Below, piece after piece: positions 26,701 through 41,700 of a stretch of DNA of 64,000 bases. Source of the stretch: Caprella mutica (taxonomy: Eukaryota > Arthropoda > Malacostraca > Amphipoda > Caprellidae); contig CANNZV010000842.1 in NCBI GenBank assembly GCA_947561585.1, positions 1 through 64,000 on the forward strand, read 5' to 3'. A program made the translations under genes and the position numbers. The notes under the pieces were generated by a model that was not told the origin of the DNA, did no database searches, and worked only from the letters and a program-made list of their open reading frames with translations. Each line of letters begins with the position of its first letter. Position 1 is the stretch's first letter.

Positions 26701-29700
26701 GATTGTTATCTATATTGCTCAATCAGCTCAGAGTTTTTATGCTAGCATTTAAAATAAAATTTAGTTACATGGTGAACTACTAAGACTTAAGTAAAAATAT
26801 TAAATAGGTGAATATTGAACAATATGAATATATTTGATTGTTTTTATGCATGGAATCTTGTGTAAAACATTACATAAAATAATCGGGAGAGTGTATTTAC
26901 AAAATAACGGCGTTTTTACATTTACCATACACACGATCGAGTATAGTAACTGAGCAACAGCAGTGCCGTATGGTTTCCTCGCTCAAATTTGACCAAGCTT
27001 TAGTCATAGCCTGTTTCAATTTGGCCACACTGCTGTAGCACACTTTCAAAACAACTTCAGTCTCTAAAATGGACCAACTCAAAACTACATTGGGCTAATA
27101 TTCGAAATATTATTTCATTTTTAAAATCCTTGCACCACTTTTGGTTAGCGCCATCGTGAGTGAATCTTGCACTGAACCAAGGAAGCACTTTGTCTTCAAC
27201 CGTTTTCAGGTAAATCTTCCTCAATGAACATCAAATGAAACTTGGAGCCAACTGACCCTACTACAGCTCATACCATCACTCCATATGACACGTCCGGCCT
27301 GTAGTTCTTAGGCATGACATGCATAAATTCTATCATTTTGGAATTCGAAATGACTTCAACAAGAAAGATATTTTCATCTGTTCATATGACGACTTTCCCA
27401 TCGGTGAAGGAAATTTAATTTAGCATTTTCTTCACTTGTCGTGTCTTTTCCATTCAAGATCAAATAGCATTTTTGCGCAAACCGTACGATAACTTTTTGT
27501 AACATGCTTGCTGGCAGTTGTACATGCCATCTTTTGTGTTTGCATGGTATTATAAAAGTTTTGGGAATCCTCATCCAACTGTTTAACAACATCTTTGTTT
27601 CACATTCCATCCTGCACGAGCGCTACAATTTGTTTGATCTCTCTTACTCTTTGACGCCATTCTCGCAATTTACTCGAAGTACATAAACGAAATGGTAAAC
27701 AATGGAACAAAAGACTATAGCAAAGCTTTTTGCAAGTTGTCAATTTTTTCAAGTTATAAACGAGTTGGCTGGAGTTCATAATGGAATTGGTGTAATCACC
27801 TTTTACATTATACACGTGCTACTACTGATTGTACCGTGGCCGGTAAATTCTCTCGCGGAAAGTTCCATCAGACAGATTCCACCATGAAAATTTACACCAG
27901 TGTTAAATTCAACCAGTGGGATGAATATTCCAACATGGAAGATTCCACCATTTTGAAAGCATTAACAACATTAATAGTATATTATATTCATGAATCACCA
28001 TTAAAAAATATTTTGTTATAAGAACCTAATCTGAATTATAATAATAGTAATTGATCATTGTATATAGTTACCATGAAATAATCACAGCAACAAAATGTCT
28101 CCATTTTTAATTTTTATGTACTGTAATAATTTCGAGAAAATGCCTCGCAATTATTACAGATTCTATAAGACCGGAGTGTAATAAAAGCGGGGTCTACCAT
28201 GCATTAAATCATTAAAAAAAGTATTCAGTTTTATTATTTTACTATTGTCGGCCAGAAGGAGCAGGAGGATAATAATTCAGTAAGAATTAAGGCAAGCACT
28301 ATGAATTACTAATTACCATCAACATAGGGTGCTTTTTACTTGTGCAATAATATATAATTTAATATATATACACATTATAAATATATTACAAAATTAAGCA
28401 TTCCGTGGACGAAATTTCCGTGAACAAATTGTCCGTGGACGAAATATCCGTGGATGAATTTTCCATGCACGGTTTTGTTAATAACATGTTTAATAAAGAA
28501 TAGCTACATAGTTACTATATCTAACCCATTGTCAGGCTGTTTAATTGTCAAACTAAAATTTTCAAACAGATTTTAGTGTTCGCGTCAACACGCTTTCGTG
28601 ACATTTGTCAAAATGTTTGTTAAGCATTTGGTATTATATCCAAGTATGACAAATTCATTATTCATATTGTTTTTATTTTAGTCAAAAAAGTAATCATATG
28701 CATGATTGTAAGTCAGAAAAATTATTAATATTCACCTTCATACCAAGTTATATTTAAGTTTTTTTATTCTACTGTTTGGCAAGCAATTTCCTAACATATT
28801 GGATCTCTTCAAACTGTCGATTCCATTATTTGACAGCACTAAAATCGATCGGATTTCAACCAGATTGGCAAACAGTTTGACGAAGTGTTTGTAAAAAGGT
28901 ACTTAAGTGAGAGACTGAAAGTGTTACAATATCATTTCAATATATTTCTGTTTAACATTTGATAGAATTTTGTCAATTTTTGTATGTTCTCGAAATAGAA
29001 TAACACATAAGCAACATACCTCGCTACCCAGGCAGGCCCTGCTTTTATTACATCCAACTTTTAGAAGAATTCTAATGATTGCAGGACATGATTCGAAGTT
29101 ATTATATAATTGTAACTCTATAAACAATTTATTTTCTATGCGTTAGAATAAATGAAAGTGTCCTTCAGGTCTCAACTTGGCGTATATTGCCAAAACAGTT
29201 AATGAAACATGGACATTGATTGAAATATATAATAAATTATTATTATATTTTTTCCATTACGTGTCTGGAATTATGAAACCGTCCAATAACCCGAACTTAT
29301 CTTTCTGCGATAACTATTTTACAGCGCATAGAATTACTGTTTGTCCAATGTAACACAATAGTACACATCTAATATTACTTGCCTATACTGAGTGAGAGAT
29401 AAGATATGATTGAATTTTAATATTTTTAATTCATTCGCCACTTTGAACTTTCATCACTGTGCTTTCATCAGCTGAGTTTGCCAACAAAATCCGCAACATA
29501 CGCTTAGTCAAGTCCTCAACACCATTTTATTTTAATCTTAGAAATTGAATTGTTTATAGTGTTACAATTATATAATAACTTCAAGTCATGACTCGCTCTT
29601 ATTACCATTTGTAATAAGTCTGAGTTGTGATTTTGATAATAAAAACAGGACCAGCCTGAATTTCATCAGACTATAAGGAATATTAGATGTAGGGATATTT

Positions 29701-32700
29701 CTTCACTATACTTACTATATTTTCCACTGAATAGATTCTAATTCTGTCGGTTATTTCAATATACAATGACGGTATCTTTTATCAACAACGTATCGACTAG
29801 AATATTTAACGTGAGGGAATTTGTTGGGAGTGAAGGTAGGTAGCAATTTGTTCGTTTAAAGGAAGAATGGAAAGGAAATGAATTCTTCTAGCGAATAGAA
29901 TCTATCTGTTGGTGGAGAGATTCGACTGGGTTCTAAAGTGCCCAAAAAAATGAAATTTGAAGAGATGGGCAGAAGAAATGGATAGAAGAATTGGAGAAGA
30001 GGCAAAGGCAGAGAAGAGAAGGATTGAAGAGGGAATGAATGAATTAAAGAGGAGGAAAATAGAGAAAAGGAAAAAGGAGTGTTGAAATGAAGAAGGAAAT
30101 TAGGAGAGATGAAAAGATGGATGAAAAGATTTTGATATATATTTTCAAAACTAATCTAATATAACTGCTGATACAAATATTTGAACCCTGGGGTAAGTTA
30201 CGAATTATCGGCCAGTACTACATCTTCGGTCATATAGAAAAAACAATATAAAAAATGTTATTATTACACAGTGCTATCTAATACTTCTGCAAACCCGTTT
30301 TTGCCGAAGTATTAGATAGCACTGTGTAATAATAACAATTTTTTCTTATATGACCGAAGATGTAGTACTGATCGATAATTCGTAACTTACCCTATTCATA
30401 TTTAGTTATACTCTAATATATTACGGTAGCATAATTTGTTATTATGAATGAAGTTAATTCAATTAGTAAGTTCCATTAACTAATGAGACATGCCATGGAT
30501 ATAATTCCAATCGAATACAATTATGTAAACAAAACTCTAGCCAAATAGTAATTAGGAGATGTATTTTAGAGTAATTAAACTTGGTGGGGATGACCTTTAC
30601 AATATATTACACACTGTATAGACTATAAGGCATGATCTTTAAAGAATTAGTACCTATTTATTATTTCATTTATTAATTCATTGATAAACTGAATGTTATA
30701 GTGAACTTTTTTGAATTAGATATTATTTTCTTCGTATTCAAAATGATCATTTAAAGGATCAGAACTTCCTTAACAATATTTTCGGTCAATCGTTCATTAT
30801 AAATTTTGGGATGCCAACCAACGTATAACATCAAATTCTTACTTGAATACTATAGACTAACGTCGATTTAATATAATTTTATAATATATTACCATCGAAT
30901 ATTCGTTTTATTTTGATATCGAGATAATCACTGATCTAAAGCAAACTATTTCCAATTGCAGTTTGCCAAATCGGATGTTATTTTCTGTTAGACGTTGCAC
31001 AGCAATGGCCATTTTCCAACGTCTCAATTTGTTCTTTTTCTCCTTACAGTCATCTTTCATGTCGTAATTTCTCTCCATTCGACGGAATTTCTGAACCGTG
31101 TCCCATAAAATATCCTAAATATGGGAGCAAAATAGAGTTTATAGCAGAAAAATGCTCTCTGAATTGTAAACCTTTGTATCATTTTATTTTTATTCAACGA
31201 TAAACAGTATATAAAATTGCTGTAATGGATTAGTATAGTAACAAAAATTGAATACTATTATATGTGATTCGTAATGGTTCAATAGATTCTATTTCAATAA
31301 TACTTTTAATTAAGAAAGAAAATTAGAAAGGATAAACTTTATAAGTTTTTAATATAAATTTTCATTAACTTTTTAATAGTACAAACATTTAAAATTTAAT
31401 TGTTATCCATTTTAATTTAATTAAATATCTCTGTACAACTAAGCTTTTCCTTTCATTTAATAATAGATATGTATTACTGAAGAATAAGGAATCATTATGT
31501 ACATTATCAATTATTAATTAAGTGTATATAAATTCACTATACATACTGTACTACAATTGATAAAGAACCAAATACTGTCTCACTAAATGATTATTATAGA
31601 TAACATTTTCAATATAATTTATTGTTGTGTAAGAATTATGAATTTGGTCGTGAAGTTATAGCGAATTTAAACTTTAGATATTCACTTTCTTAACAGAGTA
31701 TATGTGCTAACTTTTGGCCTGCTTTACGCCTTGGCAACTTCCTTAACTTATCAAATCTACAAACTCATATAAAGTTAATAAGATACGAAATATGTAGGGA
31801 AGTATTTAGAGCCTTGGGTAACACTCTGTGAGAACATGTTGTAATCTTATGATTTTTATCAGTATATCTCTTATCGGTCTGTCTCTTTTTAGTCTGTCTC
31901 TTATCAGTCTATCTCTTATCAGTCTATCTTTTATCAGTCTATCTTTTATCAGTCTATCTCTTATCAGTCTGTCTCTTATCAGTCTATCTCTTATCAGTCT
32001 GTCTCTTATCAGTCTATCTCTTATCAGTCTATCTCTTATCAGTATATCTCTTATCAGTCTATCTCTTTTCAGTCTGTCTCTTATCAGTCTATCTCTTATC
32101 AGTCTATCTTTTATCAGTCTATCTTTTATCAGTCTATCTCTTATCAGTCTATCTTTTATCAGCCTATCTCTTCTCAGTCTATCTTTTATCAGTCTATCTT
32201 TTATCAGTCTATCTTTTATCAGTCTATCTTTTATCAGTCTATCTTTTATCAGTCTATCTCTTATCAGTCTATCTTTTATCGGTCTATCTCTTATCAGTCT
32301 ATCTCTTATCAGTCTATCTCTTATCAGTCTATCTCTTATCAGTCTATCTTTTTTCAGTCTATCCCTTATCAGTCTATCTTTTATCAGTCTATCTCTCATC
32401 AGTCTATCTCTTATCAGTATATCTCTTATCAGTCTATCTCTTTTCAGTCTGTCTCTTATCAGTCTATCTTTTATCAGTCTATCTTTTATCAGTCTATCCC
32501 TTATCAGTCTATCTTTTATCAGTCTATCCCTTATCAGTCTATCTTTTATCAGTCTATCTCTTATCAGTCTATCTCTTATCAGTCTATCTCTTATCAGTCT
32601 ATCTTTTTTCAGTCTATCCCTTATCAGTCTATCTTCTATCAGTCTATCTCTTATCAGTCTATCTCTTATCAGTCTATCTCTTATCAGTCTATCTCTTATC

Positions 32701-35700
32701 AGTCTATCTCTTATCAGTCTATCTCTTATCAGTCTATCTTTTATCAGTCTATCTCTTATCAGTCTATCTTTTATCAGTCTATCTTTTATCAGTCTATTTC
32801 TTATCAGTCTATCTCTTATCAGTCTATTTTTTATCAGTCTATCTCTTATCAGTCTATCTTTTATCAGTCTATCTTTTATCAGTCTATCTCTTATCAGTCT
32901 ATCTTTTATCAGTCTATCTCTTATCAGTCTATCCCTTATCAGTCTATCTTTTATCAGTCTATCTCTTATCAGTCTATCTCTTATCAGTATATCTCTTATC
33001 AGTCTATCTCTTATCAGTCTATCTCTTATCAGTCTATCTTTTATCAGTCTATCTTTTATCAGTCTATCTCTTATCAGTCTATCTCTTATCAGTCTATCTC
33101 TTATCAGTCTATCTCTTATCAGTCTATCTTTTATCAGTCTATCTCTTATCAGTCTATCCCTTATCAGTCTATCTTTTATCAGTCTATCTCTTATCAGTCT
33201 ATCTCTTATCAGTATATCTCTTATCAGTCTATCTCTTATCAGTCTATCTCTTATCAGTCTATCTTTTATCAGTCTATCTTTTATCAGTCTATCTCTTATC
33301 AGTCTATCTCTTATCAGTCTATCTCTTATCAGTCTATCTTTTATCAGTCTATCTTTTATCAGTCTATCTTTTATCAGTCTTTTCCCTGCTATCTCTTATC
33401 AATGACGTCAGACGTGCCCCCCCCCCTCTCCCTCCACATCTCAAATCAGCTCGGCAAAACTCAGGCATAAAATATTTATTTTCTTCTCCCGAGGTGTAAA
33501 ATGTTTTGTTTTCTTTGATGCATTGGTTATTATCGGAAAAAACTCAATATACTTCCTGGTATGAACTTATGTAGACTTTTCTGAAAACTTCGTTAAAGTT
33601 TCATCCGTTGTGACAACTGTGTGATCCCCTTTTATCTTTTATTCAGTTTCTGAATACAAATAAACGAATAAAAAAGAAAGTTACTTGAAATTAATTATAA
33701 ATATCCTCTTCAACTAAAAGATGCAATAAAATTTGCCTAGAACTAAGCTATAAATTTATTGAGTGAGAACCAAGGAAATAACTTTTCGTATTTATTAGCA
33801 TTATAAAATGTTATGCTATCGGCACGAAAATGCTTTTCATCATACTGAGATATTCAGCTGTCAATTGATGCACTATAAAGTGCTGCAAAGTATGTCAGAT
33901 ATACAAAATATAAAGTCATGAGAGAGTATTTTAGAACTCATTCTAGTCTATGACAGACCTTAATAAAGTACGTGACCTGAAAGCCATTTAGAAACTGCGG
34001 AAAGAGACTGGAAAGCTCCAGAAATGAAGATGTAGAGAGGAACTTTTAGTTTGTTATATTGGAAGAAAGTGAAAAAGACAAAGATTTTGATCTTTTTAAT
34101 TGTAAACAAAGGGACGTTTCATATACATTTTACGTTCTCACTAAGAAATAAATGAGACTGCTGCTTATAAATTCCAATTTACAAAAAAATGATTAATTTA
34201 CTGCTTGTAAATTGTTCATTTACCTATAATTATATTATATGATAGTTTAATTTCAATATCAATACAGTGAACTCCTTTATAGTGAATGATTTAAGTTGAA
34301 GCCTTGATAGTGATTTTTTTTTTCATTCTGCTAGAAAATAGCTTTTTGTTTTCTAAAACTAATGGCAATTCAGCGCAGACTAAAGAAAATTTGTCCACCC
34401 TAACTCATTCACTATATAGGAGATCACTATAGGGGAGTTCTACTGTACAGTGTACATTGATCATTACTGTCTTCTGTAACTGTTGTTTTCTTTTTTCAGG
34501 TGCGTGGGGTGTCTGTTGGTCTGATACGGGTTGTGGTCGAGGAATAGAAGAGAGAACTGTTTGGTGTGCTGACCACCTCAACAGGACTGTTCCCACTGAC
34601 TTGTGTACCAGACCTGACAAACCGCCAGTTACTAGGAACTGCTACACCACTTGTCAGGGTGAGTAAACCAGAATTATTTCATATACCGTAGTGTCCCAAA
34701 AAATTATTGGAATATCTGAAACTTCGATTAGATAATAGTTAATTGAAACAATGTTAATAACTCTATTAACTGAAAACTCTTCCAATTGAAATTATTTTGA
34801 TAGCCATTTATTTCGGTCCAAGATATTGAGTGGGTAGTGCACCCATGGTCCAATTGTAGCACAGACCCTACTACAAGAAGCCCCGAAGGTATCTGCCAGG
34901 GCGTGAAGCACAGGACACTGTCCTGCAACACCAGCTTACGCCCTTGCATTGGCCTCAAACCTGCAGAAGAAGCAAACTGTACAGCAGAGTGTCCACAAGA
35001 CTGTAAAGTCGGTCAGTGGAGCAAGTGGACGAAATGTACATCCTGTGGTGAGCTCCAGTCCAGAAACAGAGCAGTGACTCTAACCCCTACCATTGGGGGT
35101 AAACAATGCCCCCGACTGACAATGGTAAGACATCTGTCCATTACTATAGATAATAGGTCATGGTATGATTTACGTCATGTCTTATGTATCCATTTGACTA
35201 ACTATACACTGCGTTCGGTTTGATTATGCATGCCAAAATTTTCTATTAAAAAATAATAATTTTTAGATTAAATTTCATTTTTACAGATCTATGTAAATGT
35301 GGTGAGTTAACTTTATCATTTGGATACCTAGAGTGCTATTTTTTCATTTTATAAACAAGCTCTGGCATCAATTTCAATTTTTTTGTTATGACAACCGTTC
35401 AGTTAGATTAAGCAAGCTGTCAATTTCAGACGGTATTCTGCAACCATGGGTAAAAGAGCTGGCTTGAATAATGCGGCCCGTGCTAGAATCACTTCCCTGC
35501 TTGGTGAAGGTAAAGGTACACTTGAAATTTCAAGAATTATGGGCAGGGATCATTGTACAATAAAGTCCTTCGTGTTTTCTGGGAAAACTGGCAGAAAAAC
35601 GCCGGAAAGATCCCACTTAAAGAAGGTTTCACCAAGAGATCTCCGTAATTTGAAGCGAGAGATGGCGAGGAATCCCAATGCGACCAGCAAATCAATTTTC

Positions 35701-38700
35701 GATGCTGCAGCTGCCCCTAAAGTGGGCAAAACGACGCGATGCAAGGCACTCCAATCCATCGGTAGGGTGAAGAGCCCCATCAAACGGCCACTTCTCAGCA
35801 AGAAACACAAGGCAAAGCGAGTTGAATGGGCAGAACGGTATCATAAGCTTAACTTCTCCAATGTTATCTTCACTGATGAATGTCGTGCAACCATGGACGG
35901 ACCGGATGGCTGGGCGCGTGGTTGGGTCCTCGATCAACGTCAACCAAGGCTGAGGATGCGTCGCCAACAAGGAGGTGGTGGAGTAATGTTTTGGGCTGGC
36001 ATTCAAGGCAGCGCAATTATTGGGCCATCCATGGTTCATGAAGGAGTAAAAATCAATGCAAAAGCGTATTGCGAGCTTCTGGATAAGTTCCTTCTTCCAT
36101 GGTTAGAGAACCAGCCACTGCTGAGAAGAAAAAAATTAATTTTTCAGCACGATAATGCTCCAGCACATAAAGCAAAGTTCAGTGACAACTGGCTTAACAG
36201 TTACAGCTTCGGGAAGGAAAAGATAATGGTGTGGCCAGCAAATAGCCCGGATCTGAACCCCATCGAAAACCTTTGGGCAATAATCAAGAGGCGTGTTTAT
36301 CAAGACGGGAGGCAATTTACAAGTACTGCTGAACTGTGGAGAGCAATACAAGAAGCTGTTGCCACAGTAACTCCAGCTGAAATCAAGAAACTTACATCAT
36401 CAGTTGATTCTCGGGTCATGAAGATCATCAAAACTGGTGGTAGCCATATTTCTTATTAATCACCTAAAATAAAACAGTTTTAGTCAACTTTCATGTTGTA
36501 TTTGAATGTTTTTGGCATTATTAGTGCATCTTTAATTAAATAAAGATAAATTATAATTATTAACCTTGTTTATCATTTAAACCTTCAAAATTCGATTAAG
36601 TTAAACACTTGCATAATCTAGCTGAACGGATACCAAATCAAAAATGTCAATATATTGTTATTTTATGTTTATGAATTGTAAAATTAGTGTTTAAAGCATT
36701 AGAATTTTAAAAATACGTCTTCTATTTTTGATATATCTGTTGACATCCAATGCATTGTGAACATTATTAATTTTATCATGAAAAAATCAATATGCATAAT
36801 CAAGCCGAACGCAGTGTATATGGGTAAGGTTTACCAGGTTAATTTTCTACCGCCTAAATAATATTATTACATATAATGATAAAACTTAAAAAAAAAATTT
36901 ATACCAAATCAATAAAGCTCATTTTAGCTCTCCATTGTTTTCTGAAATTGTTTTTTCTTTTAAAACAATAATATTCCCAGTAATTGTAGCTCAAATATAA
37001 AAATATTTTTTGTTATAAATATCATAAATTTCTCTTCCCAAAAGGTTCGAATTTGTGATGAGAATTGCACAGAGAGAACCACGACCGAAAAAAGGGAAAC
37101 GCCTTTCGTGAGGATAGGAGAATGGAGTGAGTGTGATGTCGACCACAGGGAGGAAGAGGAGCTAGAGGAGGAGGAAGAGGTGGAGGAGATGGAAGAGGAG
37201 GAAGAGTTCTCTGGAGATGGAAGTGAGGTGTCAAGAAGGATAAGGAAAAGAGAAGTTACAAAAATGGAAAAAGCCGACACAGAGAAGAAAAGTGTTGACG
37301 AAATTGCGAGAATTGGAAGTCAGACAAGGAAAATATCTTGTTTGAATGATCTGAATGAAGAACTGCCTATGAGGTAAGAATTACAGTTTAGAAATAAATC
37401 CTATTGAAATGATAATATGCAATATATATATATATATATATTACTGTAGGTTTAGAATACTAATATCAATATTTATTAAATTGTAACAACTATCATAAGA
37501 AAATATAGGTACCGTTAGCATTATTGGAGTTCTGTGCTTTTTGCTCTCGGCAAACTTTGATAACTTTTATTGTTCATTTATTTGATAAAATATTACCGGG
37601 CCAATTTATCACAAACCTTTTCTCTTCAGTGACTGTCTTTCATACTTGGATGGTCCCTTACCCTCCTCGGAGAGACCCTGCATTGTACCAAGGGACTGTC
37701 ATGTCACTTCCTGGACACCCTGGGTCACTATTATACCGGGATGTGTCGCCCCGAGTGGAGTGGTGAGTAAAATAGTAATTAGATACTTTCTTATTCCACA
37801 AAAAAAAATACAAAACTGAAAAATTATCCAAATACCAGACTTTCAGTTAATCATCTCTCTAAAATCGAATAATAATTTCAATATATCTATGTTTACAATC
37901 TATATGTACTTATTATTAATAATCATTATATTCTCAGATTTGAAACTGTATGGCAATTGTACTAATTACTTACATATAAATTATATATCTATGGAGAAAG
38001 AATTGCTGGTATAGTTTACTGTAGTAAGCTATCATATTTTAATTCCTATTATTTGTAATGTCAGAATTTAAGAAATTTCATAATATAATTGGTTCTTTTT
38101 ATCTAACAGATAAGAAGAACAAACTCCACTATTTTTTCACTCTAGTAATTGCAGCGTAATTATATAAGGTTACATTGTTAGGGTTATATTGTTAGGGTTA
38201 CACTGTTAGGGTTACATTGTTAGGGTTACATTATTAGGGTTACATTGTTAGGGTTACATTATTAGGGTTACATTGTTAGGGTTACATTGTTAGGGTTACA
38301 TTGTTAGGGTTACATTGTTAGGGTTACATTGTTAGGGTTACATTGTTAGGGTTACATTGTTAGGGTTACATTGTTAGGGTTACATTGTTAGGGTTACATT
38401 GTTAGGGTTACATTGTTAGGGTTACATTGTTTGGGTTACATTATTAGGGTTACATTGTTAGGGTTACACTGTTAGGGTTACATTGTTAGGGTTACATTGT
38501 TAGGGTTACATTGTTAGGGTTACATTGTTAGGGTTACATTGTTTGGGTTACATTGTTTGGGTTACATTGTTAGGGTTACATTGTTAGGGTTACATTGTAA
38601 GGGTTACATTGTTAGGGTTACATTGTTAGGGTTACATTATTAGGGTTACATTGTTAGGGTTACATTGTTAGGGTTACATTGTTAGGGCTACATTGTAAGG

Positions 38701-41700
38701 GTTACATTGTTAGGGTTACATTGTTAGGGTTACATTGTTAGGGTTACATTGTTAGGGCTACATTGTAAGGGTTACATTGTTAGGGTTACATTGTTAGGGT
38801 TACATTGTTAGGGTTATATTGTTAAGGTTATATTGTTAAGGTTATATTGTTAGGGTTATATTGTTAGGGTTATATTGTTAGGGTTATATTGTTAGGGTTA
38901 TATTGTTAAGGTTATATTGTTAGGGTTACATTGTTAGAGTTGGGTTATATTGTTAAGGTTACATTGTTAGGGTTACATTGTTAGGGTTATATTGTTAAGG
39001 TTATATTGTTAAGGTTATATTGTTAGGGTTATATTGTTAGGGTTATATTGTTAAGGTTATATTGTTAGGGTTACATTGTTAGAGTTGGGTTATATTGTTA
39101 AGGTTACATTGTTACATTAACATAACGTTAACCATATAAGGTTACATTTTTAGGGGGTAGAGGGGCGGTAATCCCGCAGCTTATTTTGCCTGCAGTGCAT
39201 AATGCAATTCTTGTAGTCGTCTTTGATGTCCCTGTAGGGGGAACTATCGCATTATCGTGCACCCTACTTCATGTTCCAGAGATTAAAGGGCCGTACACAC
39301 GTAGGGTTTTTTAAGTCTTTCCACCAGACTTTTTGCTAAGCTCCTCCTACTTTTTCCATGAGAATATAAGAAAAAACGATATAATTATTATTTATTTTAG
39401 TTGGTATCCATGATACCTGCAGGTATCATGGATACCAACTAAAATAAATTATTAATTATAGTTTTTTCTTATTTTCTCGTGGAAAAAGTAGGAGGAGCTT
39501 AGCAAAAAGTCTGGTGGAAAGACTTAAAAAACCCTACGTGTGTATGGCCCTTTACTCTACTTTAGGATTTCATATGAAAATGTGTTTATTGAGGGTGCAA
39601 TGAATGCATTTCTATTGCATTGGTGCATTAATTACAATTAAATGTTATTATATAGAAAATTATTATATAATTTTTAAAGAAAATGCTTACAAAGAGATAT
39701 ACAAAGAATATCATTATGAATATATTAATAATATTACTAGAATGTATTATTCAAAGAATAGTCTTAAGCCATTCATATCATTTTGTCAATTCCCTCGTCT
39801 ATTTATTTACCATTTCACGACCTATAGTTTGGGTCTGGGAGATATCCGGATTAATAATTCCCACTCTAAAAATCTTCCCCCATTTCAATTAACTTCTTAT
39901 GAATAACTTAAAGTGTCTAATCTACAGCTGAATAGAGTTGCCTCGCAATAATAATTGTATCACAGCGCCCTCTCTTGTCTAAACTCATTACTAACGTGGG
40001 GCGCCAGTTAGAAAGACGGCCAAAACTTACACTAAACTTCTCCAACCTTATTAGCCAGATAAATTGAACGAAGGAGAGGGGGTGACGGGGGGGGGGGGTG
40101 TAGATTAACTCATTATTTATAAACTCAATCAAAATAATTAAACTTAGAAAGAGGATTAAAACTTAGGATACTTTTGAAAAAATTAATTGATCAGGAATAT
40201 CGGATATAATTTGTGCTCATTAATTCGATCTTAATGTAATGATAGAAGATCTCAAATGGAATAAATGAAGAGGGGGAAAAGGTGGAGTGTTTTCTGTTAT
40301 GTTTTGAATTAAAGATATATTATATTTTATTGGTAATTATATAGAAGAAAATTAATGAACGAATAAGGCTATTCTTCATATAGCTGATTTTATGACTCTA
40401 AACGCGTTAGGCATAGATTTCAAACGGCTTTTCGTAACAGTAATTAGCTAAAACAGATTAGAATGATAATATAAATTCCTATAGCAATTATTACTTCTAA
40501 AAGTGTAAGTGATTGATTTTCGTAACATTATATTTCTTACATTGACAGGTTGTCCGAGAGGTCCGGTCCCGTCACCGGTCCGCTAAGCTCCTCCATCAGG
40601 GTGACGGAGTTCCTTGCCCCCATTTGGTTGAGAGACACACTCTACCCAGACCCAAACTGATTCCTTGTGATGCCAAGTAAGTCAAAAGAATATTAGCTCT
40701 TCGGGCCAATGGTTTCCTCTATATTGTGGCGATAAAGTATCTAATTTGTTTTTAGGAAGTTTAGTTGTTGTTGTGAAGCAGTTGAAGCGTAAGCAATAAT
40801 CATCTTATGATAATATATTCTCAAAAAAGTTTTTAATTTCAGAACACTAATTATAAATGTCTAAATTAATAAGTCCATATTCGATAATGTTATGAAATTG
40901 TGGAATTAATAAATTTATTGAAGATTAATGGAGCTCTCTGAATTTTTCTCTGGTAATTTAAATTTAATTTATCATTGATAATATACATACCGTGTTGATC
41001 ATTTTTCTATACTATGAACCAATTTTCAAATGACAAACAATTAATATCCAATCACATTAATTAACAAATATTTTTTAATTTAAATAGAATAATATTACTT
41101 CTTTGTGTTGAGAGAGGATTGAATTTTCACAATATTTTAAATAACTGAGACCATGCATGAGTTGGCTATACAGGGTGGCGCAAAAAAAGGAAACCCAACT
41201 AGTTTATTTTACAAACTATCAAACCTAGAAATTTTCTAAAAACACTTTTATTCATTTACTTTTTTCTGCATCTATCGTGATAATCTGTTAAGGGCTACGA
41301 CGAAAATTAATTTCTGCAGTGAATTGAAAAAAGGTAAATAAAAAGTGCTTGCGCGAGGACGTAATATACGAAAAAAAGTAATACGAGGTTATTATTCATA
41401 TTATATGAATGTAAAAACAATGAATTCTACTACTTTTTGTAACAATATGAGAAACAAATAATTTGAAAACCCTCAAAATGCAGCTTTTAAAAGAACAAAG
41501 AGTTTTGTTGTGACAATTTTTAAACACTGGAAACTTTACACAGGTTCAACCTCATTTTGAATAACGCTTTCTGGAAAGATTTTCAACGACTATTAAACTA
41601 CATTGACAAATTGTTAATAAGTTCAAAACTGAAGAAACCACTTTAAATTTGAACAAAAAGTGATCATGTCGCAAGAGAAATTATAGTAAGGATTAGATAT

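Noticed and set aside
31828..33405. Long open frame (525 codons, Ser/Ile/Leu repeats) over the 15-bp satellite
   Set aside because: A 15-bp unit without stops gives open frames on both strands by itself; there is no signal, domain or codon bias.
36960..37280. Antisense Ser-rich frame opposite exon 4
   Set aside because: It mirrors the Glu-rich coding tract of THSD7; no independent features.
38165..39112. Interstitial telomere or chromosome-fusion scar
   Set aside because: The unit is 14 bp with ACATTG between TTAGGG motifs, not a pure telomeric repeat, and there is no head-to-head junction.
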